Assembly (NCBI RefSeq): GCF_002077945.1
Contig: NZ_LVYD01000013.1
Span: 248,001 to 312,000 of the forward strand
Reading direction: 5' to 3'
Length of the DNA: 64,000 nucleotides
From: Niastella vici
Lineage (GTDB): Bacteria; Bacteroidota; Bacteroidia; Chitinophagales; Chitinophagaceae
Shown here: positions 42,655 to 51,027 of the stretch, one piece after another
Position numbering within the stretch: the first letter of the stretch is position 1
How the letters are laid out: each line of letters starts with the position of its first letter
Position numbers and translations under genes: made by a program
The notes under the pieces: model-generated
Seen by the model: only the letters and a program-made list of their open reading frames with translations
Database searches by the model: none
What the model was told of the DNA's origin: nothing

Positions 42655-43347
42655 ATGTCAGGATCCGGTTCAGAAATCAAGGTAGCAGTCGACGCCATCG
42701 TTTTCGGGTATTCCAAGAGTGAAGGCGTATCGATATTACTTATTCAACGGAAATATCCGCCATTCAAGAATGCGTGGGCCATTCCGGGTGGTTTTGTGTT
42801 GCCCGAGGAGTCGCTGGAAGAAGCGGTACGCCGGGAATTGAGCGAGGAAACGGGTATAGAAGTAAATTACCTGGAACAATTATATACGTTTGGCGACCCC
42901 GATCGTGATCCACGGAAGCGGGTAATTTCAGTTGCTTATTTTGCATTGGTGAAAAGCAGTCAGTTTCAGCAGTTGAAGGCCAGCACCGATGCAGAAAATG
43001 CCCAATGGTTCAATTTTAAATCCCTTCCTTCACTGGCCTTTGATCATAAGAAAATATTGAACATGGCCATTGAACGGGTGCGTACGAAGATCAGGTACCA
43101 GCCTATAGGTTTTGAACTGCTCGATCGTAAATTTCCGTTTGCTGACCTCGAAAATTTGTATATCACCCTGCTCGACCGCGATATAGACCGCCGTAACTTC
43201 TACAAAAAGGTGCTCGCCCTGGGCATCCTCGATGAAACCGACGAATACGCCAAAAGTGAAGGAAAGGGCCGCCCCGGCAAAATGTACCAGTTCAATAAAA
43301 AACGCTACCAGGAACTGGTGAAAGAGGGGATTAATTTTGAGATATAA
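42655..43347 (+). CDS. nrtR: NrtR-family Nudix transcriptional regulator
   Basis: A 230-residue protein from the ATG at 42655. An N-terminal Nudix domain (about 8-140) carries a complete Nudix box, G-x5-E-x7-REL-x-EE-x-G, in GGFVLPEESLEEAVRREL. It is followed by a winged-helix domain (about 145-230) with NLYITLLDRDIDRRNFYKKVLALGIL and GRPGKMYQFNKKRYQEL. This is the NrtR/AraR architecture; NrtR senses ADP-ribose and represses NAD synthesis genes. Two palindromes lie immediately upstream of the NMNAT-Nudix gene, so this protein most likely controls that operon. AraR would be the alternative, but no arabinose genes are near. Confidence 0.9.
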   Translation: MSGSGSEIKVAVDAIVFGYSKSEGVSILLIQRKYPPFKNAWAIPGGFVLPEESLEEAVRRELSEETGIEVNYLEQLYTFGDPDRDPRKRVISVAYFALVKSSQFQQLKASTDAENAQWFNFKSLPSLAFDHKKILNMAIERVRTKIRYQPIGFELLDRKFPFADLENLYITLLDRDIDRRNFYKKVLALGILDETDEYAKSEGKGRPGKMYQFNKKRYQELVKEGINFEI

Positions 43348-43390
43348 AAATCACCTTTCTGATTGGTGACGTTCCCCGCACCTTTTATTT

Positions 43391-43656
43391 TTGAGTGATG
43401 TAATTTCCACTAGGGTACCTGAACAGAATTCATTCTTGTAAATGCTAAAAATGAAAGATTAGTTATTGGAAATAATTCTAATAGGGATAATACCTTTTAT
43501 TTCCCCTGGCAAATACAATTAAATGGTTCAGTATCAATAAATACAGCTATTGAAATAAATGAATTTACAGAGGATGTATTTCCTGATTTTTTAAACAGTC
43601 CCCAAAGAGTAGAATTGCTTCAGGAGCTTGTCATATTCTTATACCGGCATCACTAA
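43391..43656 (+). pseudogene. Remnant of a small gene with frame break
   Basis: An open frame of 77 codons runs from 43423 to TAA at 43654-43656 with no start codon; an in-frame TGA stands at 43420-43422. The translation (for example FILVNAKNERLVIGNNSN, then FYFPWQIQLNGSVSINTA and a C-terminal ELLQELVIFLYRHH) looks like real protein. A short frame from TTG at 43391 (SDVISTRVPEQN) could join it after a one-base shift. It has the character of a decayed gene or a sequencing error. I do not recognise the family. It occupies the otherwise empty space before the NAD operon. Confidence 0.5.
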
Positions 43657-43670
43657 CAGGGATGACTTTT

Positions 43671-43695
43671 ATTTTGCGTAATATTCACGCAAAAT
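43671..43695 (+). promoter_or_regulatory. Upstream palindromic operator (probable NrtR site)
   Basis: ATTTTGCGT at 43671-43679 and ACGCAAAAT at 43687-43695 are perfect 9-bp inverted arms around AATATTC. The right arm touches the -33 box. Arm sequence and spacing repeat at 43721-43745. Confidence 0.85.
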
Positions 43696-43726
43696 TTGGA
43701 GATTTCAAAACTCCGTTATAAATTTG
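43695..43726 (+). promoter_or_regulatory. Promoter of the NAD salvage operon
   Basis: TTTG at 43695-43698, a 20-base spacer and TAAATTTG at 43719-43726 form a near-consensus Bacteroidota promoter. Both boxes are overlapped by operator arms. The start codon follows about 18 bases after the -7 box, so the leader is very short. Confidence 0.8.
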
Positions 43727-43745
43727 CGTATAAATAACGCAAAAT
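43721..43745 (+). promoter_or_regulatory. Downstream palindromic operator (probable NrtR site)
   Basis: AATTTGCGT at 43721-43729 and ACGCAAAAT at 43737-43745 are inverted arms with one mismatch, around ATAAATA. It overlaps the -7 box and the ATG at 43744. Its centre is 50 bases from that of the upstream operator. Confidence 0.82.
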
Positions 43746-44640
43746 GAAAGCAACTGGTGTTATTATAGCTAGATTCCAGACCCCCTATTTGCACGATGGA
43801 CATAAATATTTATTGGACGAACTCAGGTCAAAACACAATAAAGTAGTGGTAGTACTGGGCGTATCGCCGGTTAAAGGCAGTCGCCGCAATCCGTTCGACT
43901 TTTATACCCGCGAAAGATTATTAAAACAATATGCGCCGGAGCTTATGGTGCTTCCCCTGAGCGATCATCCCTCAGATGAGGCATGGAGCAAACAGTTAGA
44001 TGCCCTGTTACAAAATACCTTTCCGCAGGAATCGTTTATTTTATATGGCAGCCGCGATTGCTTTATTAATTATTACAGCGGTCATTTGCAGGTAGTAGCC
44101 TTACCCGAATTCGGGGATCATTCTGCTACGGCTATCCGCAATGACAACGGTGATAAAGTGCTTGATACTGTTGATTTCAGAATGGGTATTAATTATGCTT
44201 ATCAGAATACATACTCAAAAGTTTATCCAACCGTTGATATAGCCGTGCTGAAAGATAGTGATACGCAAGTATTGCTTGGGAAAAAACATAATTCACCATG
44301 CTGGCGTTTCCCGGGTGGATTTGTTGACCCTACCGATGAAACATATGAAGCCGCAGCCCGCCGGGAATTACAGGAAGAATGTGGCGATCTGGAAGTGAAT
44401 GCCATGCAATATATAGGTTCTGCCAAAATAGATGACTGGCGTTATCGTTCTGAAGAAGATAAGATAGTTACCTTGTTATTTAAAACCCAATGGGTGTTTG
44501 GACATGCACAGGCAAATGACGATCTGAAAGAGCTGGCCTGGTTCCCGGTAAAGGAATTGCATGCCATGATGCAACAGGGGACCATCGTCAGGGAACACCA
44601 CGTTCTGGTAAATCTGTTATTGAAAAATATAAACGTGTAA
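43744..44640 (+). CDS. nadM: Bifunctional NMN adenylyltransferase / Nudix hydrolase
   Basis: A 298-residue protein. The N-terminal NMNAT domain has ARFQTPYLHDGH (9-20; HxGH at 17-20), SRRNPFDFYTRERL (46-59) and the SATAIR motif (127-132). The C-terminal Nudix domain has a full box at 191-215 (GGFVDPTDETYEAAARREL then QEE). This matches the NadM-Nudix fusions of cyanobacteria and other bacteria, which make NAD from NMN and hydrolyse ADP-ribose. It is the first gene of the operon and its ATG lies in the operator. Both activities look intact. Confidence 0.93.
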   Translation: MKATGVIIARFQTPYLHDGHKYLLDELRSKHNKVVVVLGVSPVKGSRRNPFDFYTRERLLKQYAPELMVLPLSDHPSDEAWSKQLDALLQNTFPQESFILYGSRDCFINYYSGHLQVVALPEFGDHSATAIRNDNGDKVLDTVDFRMGINYAYQNTYSKVYPTVDIAVLKDSDTQVLLGKKHNSPCWRFPGGFVDPTDETYEAAARRELQEECGDLEVNAMQYIGSAKIDDWRYRSEEDKIVTLLFKTQWVFGHAQANDDLKELAWFPVKELHAMMQQGTIVREHHVLVNLLLKNINV

Positions 44641-44690
44641 TTTCTATAGCCTTATAACAACCCTTACTTCACAATTTAACTTTACATCAT

Positions 44691-46130
44691 ATGAAAACGC
44701 AGGAAAACATAGTATTACTGGCCGATGCTTATAAATATTCTCACCATAAATTATACTATCCCGGTACAACAAAGATCTATTCTTATCTCGAAAGCCGGGG
44801 TGGACAATTTGATGAAACTATTTTCTTTGGGTTGCAATATTTTCTGAAATATTATCTCGAAGGCAATGTGATCACCAAAGAAAAGATCGATGAAGCCGAA
44901 AGCTTTTTAACACAGGTGTTTGGCCGCACAGATGTATTTGACCGCAGCAAGTTTGATTACATCGTTAAAAAATACAATGGCAGGTTACCGGTACGTATCA
45001 AGGCAGTGCCTGAAGGAACTGTGGTGCCTGTGAACAATGTATTGATGACCATTGAAAATACCGATCCCGAATGTTTCTGGTTATCTAACTTTCTCGAAAC
45101 ATTATTAATGCAAGTGTGGTATCCCTGTACCGTAGCAACCCTGTCACGTGAGGTGAGAAAGATAGTAGAAGAGTATTTCGAAGAAACAGCAGCCGAGGCA
45201 TCAAAGCCTGCTATTGATTTTGTGCTGAATGATTTTGGGTTCCGTGGTGTAAGCTCAGTAGAAAGCGCTGGTTTGGGCGGTGCAGCCCACCTGATCAATT
45301 TTATGGGTAGCGATACCCTCATGGGTAGTGTGATGGCGAAAAGATATTATGATGCGCAAAAAGTATATGGGGTATCAGTACCAGCAACCGAGCACTCGGT
45401 TTGTACATTACTGGGTGAAAAAGGCGAACTGGAAGTTTTCAAACACATATTGAAGACCTTTCCAACCGGTATCGTAGCCTGCGTATCAGATTCATTCGAC
45501 ATCTTCAGAGCATGTAGTGAATACTGGGGAACCGAATTAAAAGACCTGGTGTTGAAAAGAGATGGTGTGCTGGTAATTCGTCCGGATAGTGGGGACCCCG
45601 TATTTACCCTGTTGCGGGTGTTTGATATTCTGTTGAACAAATTCGGTTATACCATCAATGAAAAAGGATACAAGGTATTACCACCACAGGTACGGGTATT
45701 ACAGGGCGATGGTGTTAATGTACAGGCTATCCGCAGTATTTATGGCGCCCTGAAAGTAAATGGCATCAGTGCCGAGAACCTGGTGTTGGGTATGGGCGGG
45801 GCATTACTGCAAAAGGTCGACAGGGATACGCAGAAGTTTGCCTTTAAATGTTCTTATGCCGAAGTAAATGGTAAACCTGTAGATGTTCAGAAACATCCTG
45901 TAGAAGTGGATTCACACGGAAAACTGGTGCAGTCATTTAAAACATCAAAAGCCGGGCAGTTAAAATTGATCCGTACAGATGCCGGATATCAAACTGTAAG
46001 AAAGGAAACGGAAAACGGATACGAAGATCAAATGATCACAGTATTTGAAAATGGAGAAATAATCAACACTGTAAGCTTCGAAGAGGTGAAAGAACGGGCA
46101 GTGGTTGTGAAAGAAGTGCCGGTGGCATAA
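44691..46130 (+). CDS. nadV: Nicotinamide phosphoribosyltransferase
   Basis: A 479-residue NAMPT/NadV enzyme that makes NMN from nicotinamide and PRPP. Characteristic regions are DAYKYSHHKLYYPGTTKIYSY (12-31 in part), FVLNDFGFRGVSSVESAGLGG and VPATEHS, with H235 the likely phosphorylated histidine equivalent to human H247. Length agrees with the family. Together with the preceding NMNAT it gives a complete two-step NAD salvage route. It follows nadM by 50 bases. Confidence 0.95.
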   Translation: MKTQENIVLLADAYKYSHHKLYYPGTTKIYSYLESRGGQFDETIFFGLQYFLKYYLEGNVITKEKIDEAESFLTQVFGRTDVFDRSKFDYIVKKYNGRLPVRIKAVPEGTVVPVNNVLMTIENTDPECFWLSNFLETLLMQVWYPCTVATLSREVRKIVEEYFEETAAEASKPAIDFVLNDFGFRGVSSVESAGLGGAAHLINFMGSDTLMGSVMAKRYYDAQKVYGVSVPATEHSVCTLLGEKGELEVFKHILKTFPTGIVACVSDSFDIFRACSEYWGTELKDLVLKRDGVLVIRPDSGDPVFTLLRVFDILLNKFGYTINEKGYKVLPPQVRVLQGDGVNVQAIRSIYGALKVNGISAENLVLGMGGALLQKVDRDTQKFAFKCSYAEVNGKPVDVQKHPVEVDSHGKLVQSFKTSKAGQLKLIRTDAGYQTVRKETENGYEDQMITVFENGEIINTVSFEEVKERAVVVKEVPVA

Positions 46131-46141
46131 CAAAAATTAAA

Positions 46142-46963
46142 ATGAGACAGAGTAGAAGAATCGAGATAGCAAAAGACACGCTCGAAATACTTGAAAAAGG
46201 AAATTATACAAATAGTAAAGGGGATCAGGTAGATATAACAACGATCCAGAAAAATGCGGTTGACAATACCCGCTTGTTTAAACCGGATGAGTTGGAGGAA
46301 ATGCGGGCCAATAGTAAAATAGCAAACAACTTTCAAACCCAATATGAAGTAACCAATGAAACTACGCTGGATGCAGCGCGCCGGTTGGAAGAAGAAGGGG
46401 TACAGGATGTATTGTGTTTGAATTTCGCTTCGGCGAAAAATCCAGGTGGTGGCTTTCTGGGCGGCGCATTGGCACAGGAAGAATGCCTTGCAAGGGCAAC
46501 AGGGTTGTATCCCTGTTTGTTACAGGCAATGGAATATTACGAATATCACCGGGCGCTAGGTACCTGTTTGTATTCAGATCATATGATCTATTCCCCCAAT
46601 GTGCCCATACTCAAAGATGAAGGCGGCAAGGTGTTGGATAAGCTCGTCTGTACAACTATTGTTACTTCCCCCGCAGTAAATGCAGGTGTTGTCAGAAGGC
46701 AGGAAGCCGGTAAGGAAGATAAGATCATGCCTGTAATGAAAGTAAGGATAGAAAAACTATTAGCGCTTTGTTTGCACTACCAACATACAACGCTGGTGCT
46801 AGGGGCCTGGGGGTGCGGTGTGTTTCAGAACGACCCCGAAGAAATAGCTGAGTTGTTTCGCGAAGCATTGGCAGGACCGTTTGCGAACCAGTTCAAACGG
46901 ATTGTATTTGCGGTGAAAACAAACAAGGAAAGTATCATCGAGCCTTTTAGGAAAAGGTTCTAA
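46142..46963 (+). CDS. PARG-like macrodomain protein (TIGR02452 type)
   Basis: A 273-residue protein of the bacterial PARG-like family. The signature PGGGFLGGALAQEE (101-114) includes the two glutamates used by poly(ADP-ribose) glycohydrolases, preceded by CLNFASAKN. It ends in a long helix with RIVFAVKTN. It would cleave ADP-ribose from ADP-ribosylated substrates. It begins 11 bases after nadV, so it belongs to the operon. Confidence 0.9.
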   Translation: MRQSRRIEIAKDTLEILEKGNYTNSKGDQVDITTIQKNAVDNTRLFKPDELEEMRANSKIANNFQTQYEVTNETTLDAARRLEEEGVQDVLCLNFASAKNPGGGFLGGALAQEECLARATGLYPCLLQAMEYYEYHRALGTCLYSDHMIYSPNVPILKDEGGKVLDKLVCTTIVTSPAVNAGVVRRQEAGKEDKIMPVMKVRIEKLLALCLHYQHTTLVLGAWGCGVFQNDPEEIAELFREALAGPFANQFKRIVFAVKTNKESIIEPFRKRF

Positions 46964-46973
46964 CTCAAATTTT

Positions 46974-47444
46974 ATGGAACTCATTAACTATGTTAAAGGT
47001 GATGCTACTCAGCCTTTAGGTGATAGCAACAAGATCATTGTGCATGTGTGTAATGATATCGGTGGTTGGGGAAAAGGTTTTGTGGTGGCGATATCTAAAC
47101 GTTGGCCGGAGCCGGAAAGGGAATTTAGAAAGTGGTATCATTCTAAAGAAAATTTCTCTTTAGGTGAAGTAATCTTTGTGCGGGTAGAGGAAAGCATATG
47201 GGTGGCGAATATGATCGGGCAACGGGACAAAAAAACCGACAAGGAAGGTAACCCACCGGTGCGATACGATGCTATTGCAAAGGCGCTTTCAAAAGTAGCA
47301 GCCTATGCTAAGGAAATAAAAGCTTCTATACATATGCCCCGGATAGGATGCGGTTTGGCGGGCGGAACCTGGGATAAAATGGAACCGATCATTGTCAGGG
47401 AGCTGGCAATGAAAGAAATTCCTGTAACTGTGTATGATCTTTAA
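46974..47444 (+). CDS. Poa1/ALC1-like macrodomain protein
   Basis: A 156-residue macrodomain. Substrate-loop motifs are VKGDATQPLGD (7-17), HVCNDIGGWGKGF (24-36) and MPRIGCGLAGGTW (121-133). The last is typical of the Poa1p/TARG1-like subgroup, some members of which remove phosphate from ADP-ribose-1''-phosphate or deacylate O-acyl-ADP-ribose. KptA, four genes on in the operon, releases ADP-ribose cyclic phosphate, so a linked substrate is plausible. It follows the PARG-like gene by 10 bases. Confidence 0.9.
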   Translation: MELINYVKGDATQPLGDSNKIIVHVCNDIGGWGKGFVVAISKRWPEPEREFRKWYHSKENFSLGEVIFVRVEESIWVANMIGQRDKKTDKEGNPPVRYDAIAKALSKVAAYAKEIKASIHMPRIGCGLAGGTWDKMEPIIVRELAMKEIPVTVYDL

Positions 47445-47466
47445 ATAAAGCAAAAATGAAATAGCC

Positions 47467-48408
47467 ATGAAAACAACCCCCATTCACGGCGCATTATTTG
47501 GCGTAGCCATTGGTGATGCCCTGGGTGTGCCGGCCGAATTTACAAGCCGAGAAAGATTGAAGCTTGAACCCATAAAAGATTTTATAGGTTATAAAAGCCA
47601 TAATCAACCTCCAGGTACTTTTTCAGATGATAGTTCACTAACGTTTTGTCTGGCAGAATCATTATGCAAGGGATATGATTTGAATGACCTGGGCTTCCGC
47701 TTTATTCAATGGCGTAATGAAGGATACTGGACTGCTGGTGGCGAGGTGTTTGATATTGGAATGACCACGCACCGCGCCATTGGCCGTTTAAAAAAGGGAT
47801 CAAGACCCTCGTTAGCGGGTGACTTTGATGAAGATTGTAATGGCAATGGTTCATTAATGCGCATCATCCCATTGCTGTTTTATATCCGTGATCTTGACCT
47901 GGAAAAACGGTATGAGATCATTAAAGACGTGTCGTCAGTAACACATGGTCATATACGTTCGGTGATTGCCTGTTTTTACTACCTTGAGTTTGCGCTTGAG
48001 TTATTAAGGGGGTGCGATAAGCAAACGGCTTATAAGAATACTGCAACAACGGTGTTTGGTTTCATCGTGAACAAGCAAATTATGCAGTCTGAAATTGACC
48101 TTTTTGCACCGCTGTTGAAAGAAGATATAACAAAACAGGATATTAATAACATTCCTTCATTCGGGTATGTAATGAACACCCTGAAAGCTTCCATGTATTG
48201 TTTTCTCTCCACAGAAAATTATCCCGATGCCGTTCTGATGGCTGTTAACCTTGGTAACGATGCTGATACAACGGGAGCAGTAACCGGCGGCCTCGCCGGC
48301 CTGTACTACGGTTTTGACTCCATTCCCGAAAAATGGATCAATGAGATCAAAAGAAGTAATGATATAAAAGACCTTTGCGATCGCCTGTCGAAAGCAATGG
48401 GCCTTTAG
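47467..48408 (+). CDS. ADP-ribosylglycohydrolase (DraG/ARH type)
   Basis: A 313-residue all-helical ARH-fold enzyme. It starts HGALFGVAIGDALGVPAEF, has the metal ligands TFSDDSSL (51-58) and GNDADTTGAVTGGLAG (about 258-273), and the motif CNGNGSLMRIIPL. The SDDS and DADT motifs bind the two Mg ions. It would release ADP-ribose from arginine or other acceptors. The ATG lies 22 bases after the macrodomain gene. Confidence 0.93.
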   Translation: MKTTPIHGALFGVAIGDALGVPAEFTSRERLKLEPIKDFIGYKSHNQPPGTFSDDSSLTFCLAESLCKGYDLNDLGFRFIQWRNEGYWTAGGEVFDIGMTTHRAIGRLKKGSRPSLAGDFDEDCNGNGSLMRIIPLLFYIRDLDLEKRYEIIKDVSSVTHGHIRSVIACFYYLEFALELLRGCDKQTAYKNTATTVFGFIVNKQIMQSEIDLFAPLLKEDITKQDINNIPSFGYVMNTLKASMYCFLSTENYPDAVLMAVNLGNDADTTGAVTGGLAGLYYGFDSIPEKWINEIKRSNDIKDLCDRLSKAMGL

Positions 48409-48420
48409 TAAACTATAGTT

Positions 48421-48966
48421 ATGGAAAAACAATTAAAACATATAAGTAAATTATTGAGCCTGGTATTGCGGCATGAGCCCGAACATATCGGGCTCACCCT
48501 CGATCCCGAGGGTTGGGCCAGTCTACCTGAGCTCATTGAAAAGATCAACCAACAAGGTATCCCGCTCGATTTTGCCACCCTGCAGATCATTGTGGATACC
48601 AATGATAAAAAGCGCTTTGCTTTTAATGATGATAAAACGCGCATTCGCGCAAACCAGGGACATAGTATTGAGGTTGACCTGAATTTACCGGCTCAAATGC
48701 CACCAGCTGTATTGTTTCATGGAACCGCTGAAAAAAATATAGCGGCCATCCGCCAGCATGGAATACAAAGAGTAGGTCGGCATCATGTGCATTTAAGCGC
48801 TGTAAAAGAAACCGCCTTACAGGTTGGCCAGCGCCATGGTAAACCGGTTCTCCTCATCATTCAGGCATTGGTGATGCATGAAAAAGGACATACATTCTAT
48901 TTATCAAACAATGGCGTGTGGCTTACCGACCAGGTACCGCCCGCATTTATTGATTTTCCCGCCTGA
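48421..48966 (+). CDS. kptA: RNA 2'-phosphotransferase (Tpt1/KptA)
   Basis: A 181-residue KptA. The catalytic Arg-His-Arg-Arg set is visible: R17 and H18 in LRHEP, R76 in RANQGHS and R120 in RHHVHLS; HGT (100-102) contacts NAD. KptA transfers an internal RNA 2'-phosphate to NAD, releasing ADP-ribose-1'',2''-cyclic phosphate and nicotinamide. Both products could be handled by earlier genes in this operon, nicotinamide by NadV. It is the last gene of the NAD block. Confidence 0.95.
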   Translation: MEKQLKHISKLLSLVLRHEPEHIGLTLDPEGWASLPELIEKINQQGIPLDFATLQIIVDTNDKKRFAFNDDKTRIRANQGHSIEVDLNLPAQMPPAVLFHGTAEKNIAAIRQHGIQRVGRHHVHLSAVKETALQVGQRHGKPVLLIIQALVMHEKGHTFYLSNNGVWLTDQVPPAFIDFPA

Positions 48967-49012
48967 AGAAATACCCGGGTAAACCTTTTGCCGCTTCCCC
49001 TGTTATTATAGG

Positions 49013-50017
49013 ATGTCTTTACAATTAAGTATCCTTGATCAAACGCCCATCAGGCGGGGGAGCAATGCTGCCGAAGCTTTACAGGAATCCATAGCGCTGG
49101 TGCGCCTGGCCGATGAATGGGGATATACCCGCTACTGGTTGAGCGAACACCATAACACCATTACCCTGGCCGGCGCCGCCCCAGAAGTACTGATAGCCCG
49201 GCTGGCCGCCGAAAGCAAACGCATTCGCCTGGGTTCGGGTGGCATTATGCTGCCCAATCACAGCACCTTAAAAGTGGCGGAGAATTTCAAGCTGCTCGAA
49301 GCATTGTATCCGCAGCGTATTGACCTCGGCGTTGGCCGCGCACCCGGCGGCGACCGCATCACTGCTCAATTGTTAAATCCTTCCAATACGTTTGATCCGC
49401 AGGAATACATTCAACAGATCAGCGATCTGCAGGACTTCCTCACAGATAATCCCAACTATAATAACATTCAGGGTAAAGTACGGGCCATACCTCAGATCGA
49501 TACGGTTCCTGAAATGTGGATGCTTACCAGCAGTGGTGAAAGTGCTTATCTTGCTGCGCACAGCGGCATGGCCCTCAGTTATGCGCAATTCATTAATCCT
49601 GTTGGCGGAAAAGAAGCAATCGCTATTTACAAACAACGGTTCAAACCATCAGCGCAGTTGAAAGCTCCTAAAGCCAGCGCGGGTGTTTTTGCTTTCTGTT
49701 CAGAAGATGAGCAAAAGGCTGAACAGGTACGGGCTATTATGGATTACCGCCTGCTGAGCTTTGAAAAAGGCCGGTATGATGAAATACCTACATATGAAGT
49801 GGCTAAAAAATATAATTATACCGAAAATGAGTGGCAACGGGTTTTATTTAACAGGCAGCGTACCATTATAGGAACACCCGATGTAGTAAAAGAAAAAATA
49901 ATTGCCCTGGCTGCAGAACTGGAAGTACCCGAGATCATCCTCTCTACTTTTGCCGAAAGCCGGGATGACCGGTTTAACAGTTACCGGTTATTATCGCAAT
50001 TATTCAACTTAATTTAA
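49013..50017 (+). CDS. LLM-class flavin-dependent oxidoreductase (MsnO8-like)
   Basis: A 334-residue luciferase-like TIM-barrel protein. It starts with MSLQLSILDQTPIRRGSNA, then YWLSEHHN, RLGSGGIMLPNHSTLKVAENF and IDLGVGRAPGGD, all typical of the MsnO8/LLM subgroup. FMNH2-dependent monooxygenase activity is expected; the substrate is unknown. It is 46 bases after kptA and may or may not share its transcript. It ends before a strong hairpin. Confidence 0.92.
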   Translation: MSLQLSILDQTPIRRGSNAAEALQESIALVRLADEWGYTRYWLSEHHNTITLAGAAPEVLIARLAAESKRIRLGSGGIMLPNHSTLKVAENFKLLEALYPQRIDLGVGRAPGGDRITAQLLNPSNTFDPQEYIQQISDLQDFLTDNPNYNNIQGKVRAIPQIDTVPEMWMLTSSGESAYLAAHSGMALSYAQFINPVGGKEAIAIYKQRFKPSAQLKAPKASAGVFAFCSEDEQKAEQVRAIMDYRLLSFEKGRYDEIPTYEVAKKYNYTENEWQRVLFNRQRTIIGTPDVVKEKIIALAAELEVPEIILSTFAESRDDRFNSYRLLSQLFNLI

Positions 50018-50072
50018 AAAATTTATACACAAACCCCTACCCGAAAGTATTCATCATCACGTGAAAACATAA

Positions 50073-50106
50073 AGAAGAGGCTGTCATTTGTTTGACGGCC
50101 TCTTCT
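50073..50106 (+). terminator. Hairpin after the LLM oxidoreductase
   Basis: AGAAGAGGC at 50073-50081 pairs with GCCTCTTCT at 50098-50106; a T tract is missing downstream. Confidence 0.6.
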
Positions 50107-50235
50107 ACTATTGTCTAAACTATGATCAGGTATTATTTTTAAATCGCTGTATTATATAGCGGAAAGCTGCTATGCAATAAACAAAGCAGATTAACTATCT
50201 GTTTTATCAATATAATTATATCGGATAATCATTAT

Positions 50236-50904
50236 ATGAAAATAAAAGCAATTATAACCGGTGCTTCCGGAATGGTGGGCGAAGGGGTACTGCATGAATG
50301 CCTGTTGCATCCTGAAGTGGGAGAAGTGCTGGTCATCGGCAGAAGGACCGCCGGTGTAATACACCCCAAACTCAAAGAAATACTACACAGTGATTTTTTT
50401 GATCTGTCGCCTGTTAAAGATCAATTGAAAGGATATAACGCCTGTTATTTTTGCCTCGGCGTTTCTTCTGTGGGTATGAAGGAAAAAGACTATCACCATG
50501 TTACATATGATCTTACCATGCATATGGCTACCATCCTGGCCGATCAAAACCCCGGCATGACCTTTTGCTATGTTTCCGGCTCAGGTACCGATAGTTCTGA
50601 ACATGGTAAATTAATGTGGGCCCGCGTAAAAGGCCAAACTGAAAATGACCTGATGCAACTGCCTTTTAAAGCCGCCTATATGTTCAGGCCCGGTTTTATG
50701 CGGCCTACCAAAGGCTTAAAGAATACCTTGAAAGGCTATCAATTTTTTGCCTGGCTGTATCCGGTTCTCAGACCATTGTTCCCAAATTTTGTTTGCACCC
50801 TTCAGGAGGTAGGGCAGGCCATGGTCAATGTCACCGGGAAAGGATACGAAAAACGGGTGCTGGAAGTAAAGGATATCGTTAAGCTTGCCCACCTGACTGA
50901 ATGA
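50236..50904 (+). CDS. NAD(P)-binding Rossmann-fold oxidoreductase (HTATIP2/NmrA-like)
   Basis: A 222-residue extended short-chain-dehydrogenase fold. The Rossmann motif is ITGASGMVGEGVL (8-20). YNACYFCLGVSS and FCYVSGSGTDSSEHGK follow, with a truncated C terminus relative to full SDRs. The active-site Tyr-x3-Lys is not obvious. It is an atypical SDR with unknown substrate, common in Bacteroidota. An intrinsic terminator follows at 50913. Confidence 0.88.
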   Translation: MKIKAIITGASGMVGEGVLHECLLHPEVGEVLVIGRRTAGVIHPKLKEILHSDFFDLSPVKDQLKGYNACYFCLGVSSVGMKEKDYHHVTYDLTMHMATILADQNPGMTFCYVSGSGTDSSEHGKLMWARVKGQTENDLMQLPFKAAYMFRPGFMRPTKGLKNTLKGYQFFAWLYPVLRPLFPNFVCTLQEVGQAMVNVTGKGYEKRVLEVKDIVKLAHLTE

Positions 50905-50912
50905 AATAAAAA

Positions 50913-50932
50913 AATCCCGCCTGAGCGGGATT
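50913..50932. terminator. Short intrinsic terminator
   Basis: AATCCCGC at 50913-50920 and GCGGGATT at 50925-50932 form a perfect 8-bp stem with loop CTGA, flanked by A and T-rich sequence. It lies between the oxidoreductase gene and the convergent DUF2341/LamG gene. Confidence 0.85.
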
Positions 50933-51027
50933 AAAAAGGCATTGCTGCTTTTTTAATGGTTGGTTAGCATTTACAGCGGTAATGGGTATAGGAATTTCAT
51001 GTGGTCTGCCTGATTGGGTTTATTTTT

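Noticed and set aside
43351-43369. Terminator after nrtR
   Set aside because: TCACC/GGTGA makes only a 5-bp stem around a 9-base loop and no T tract follows.
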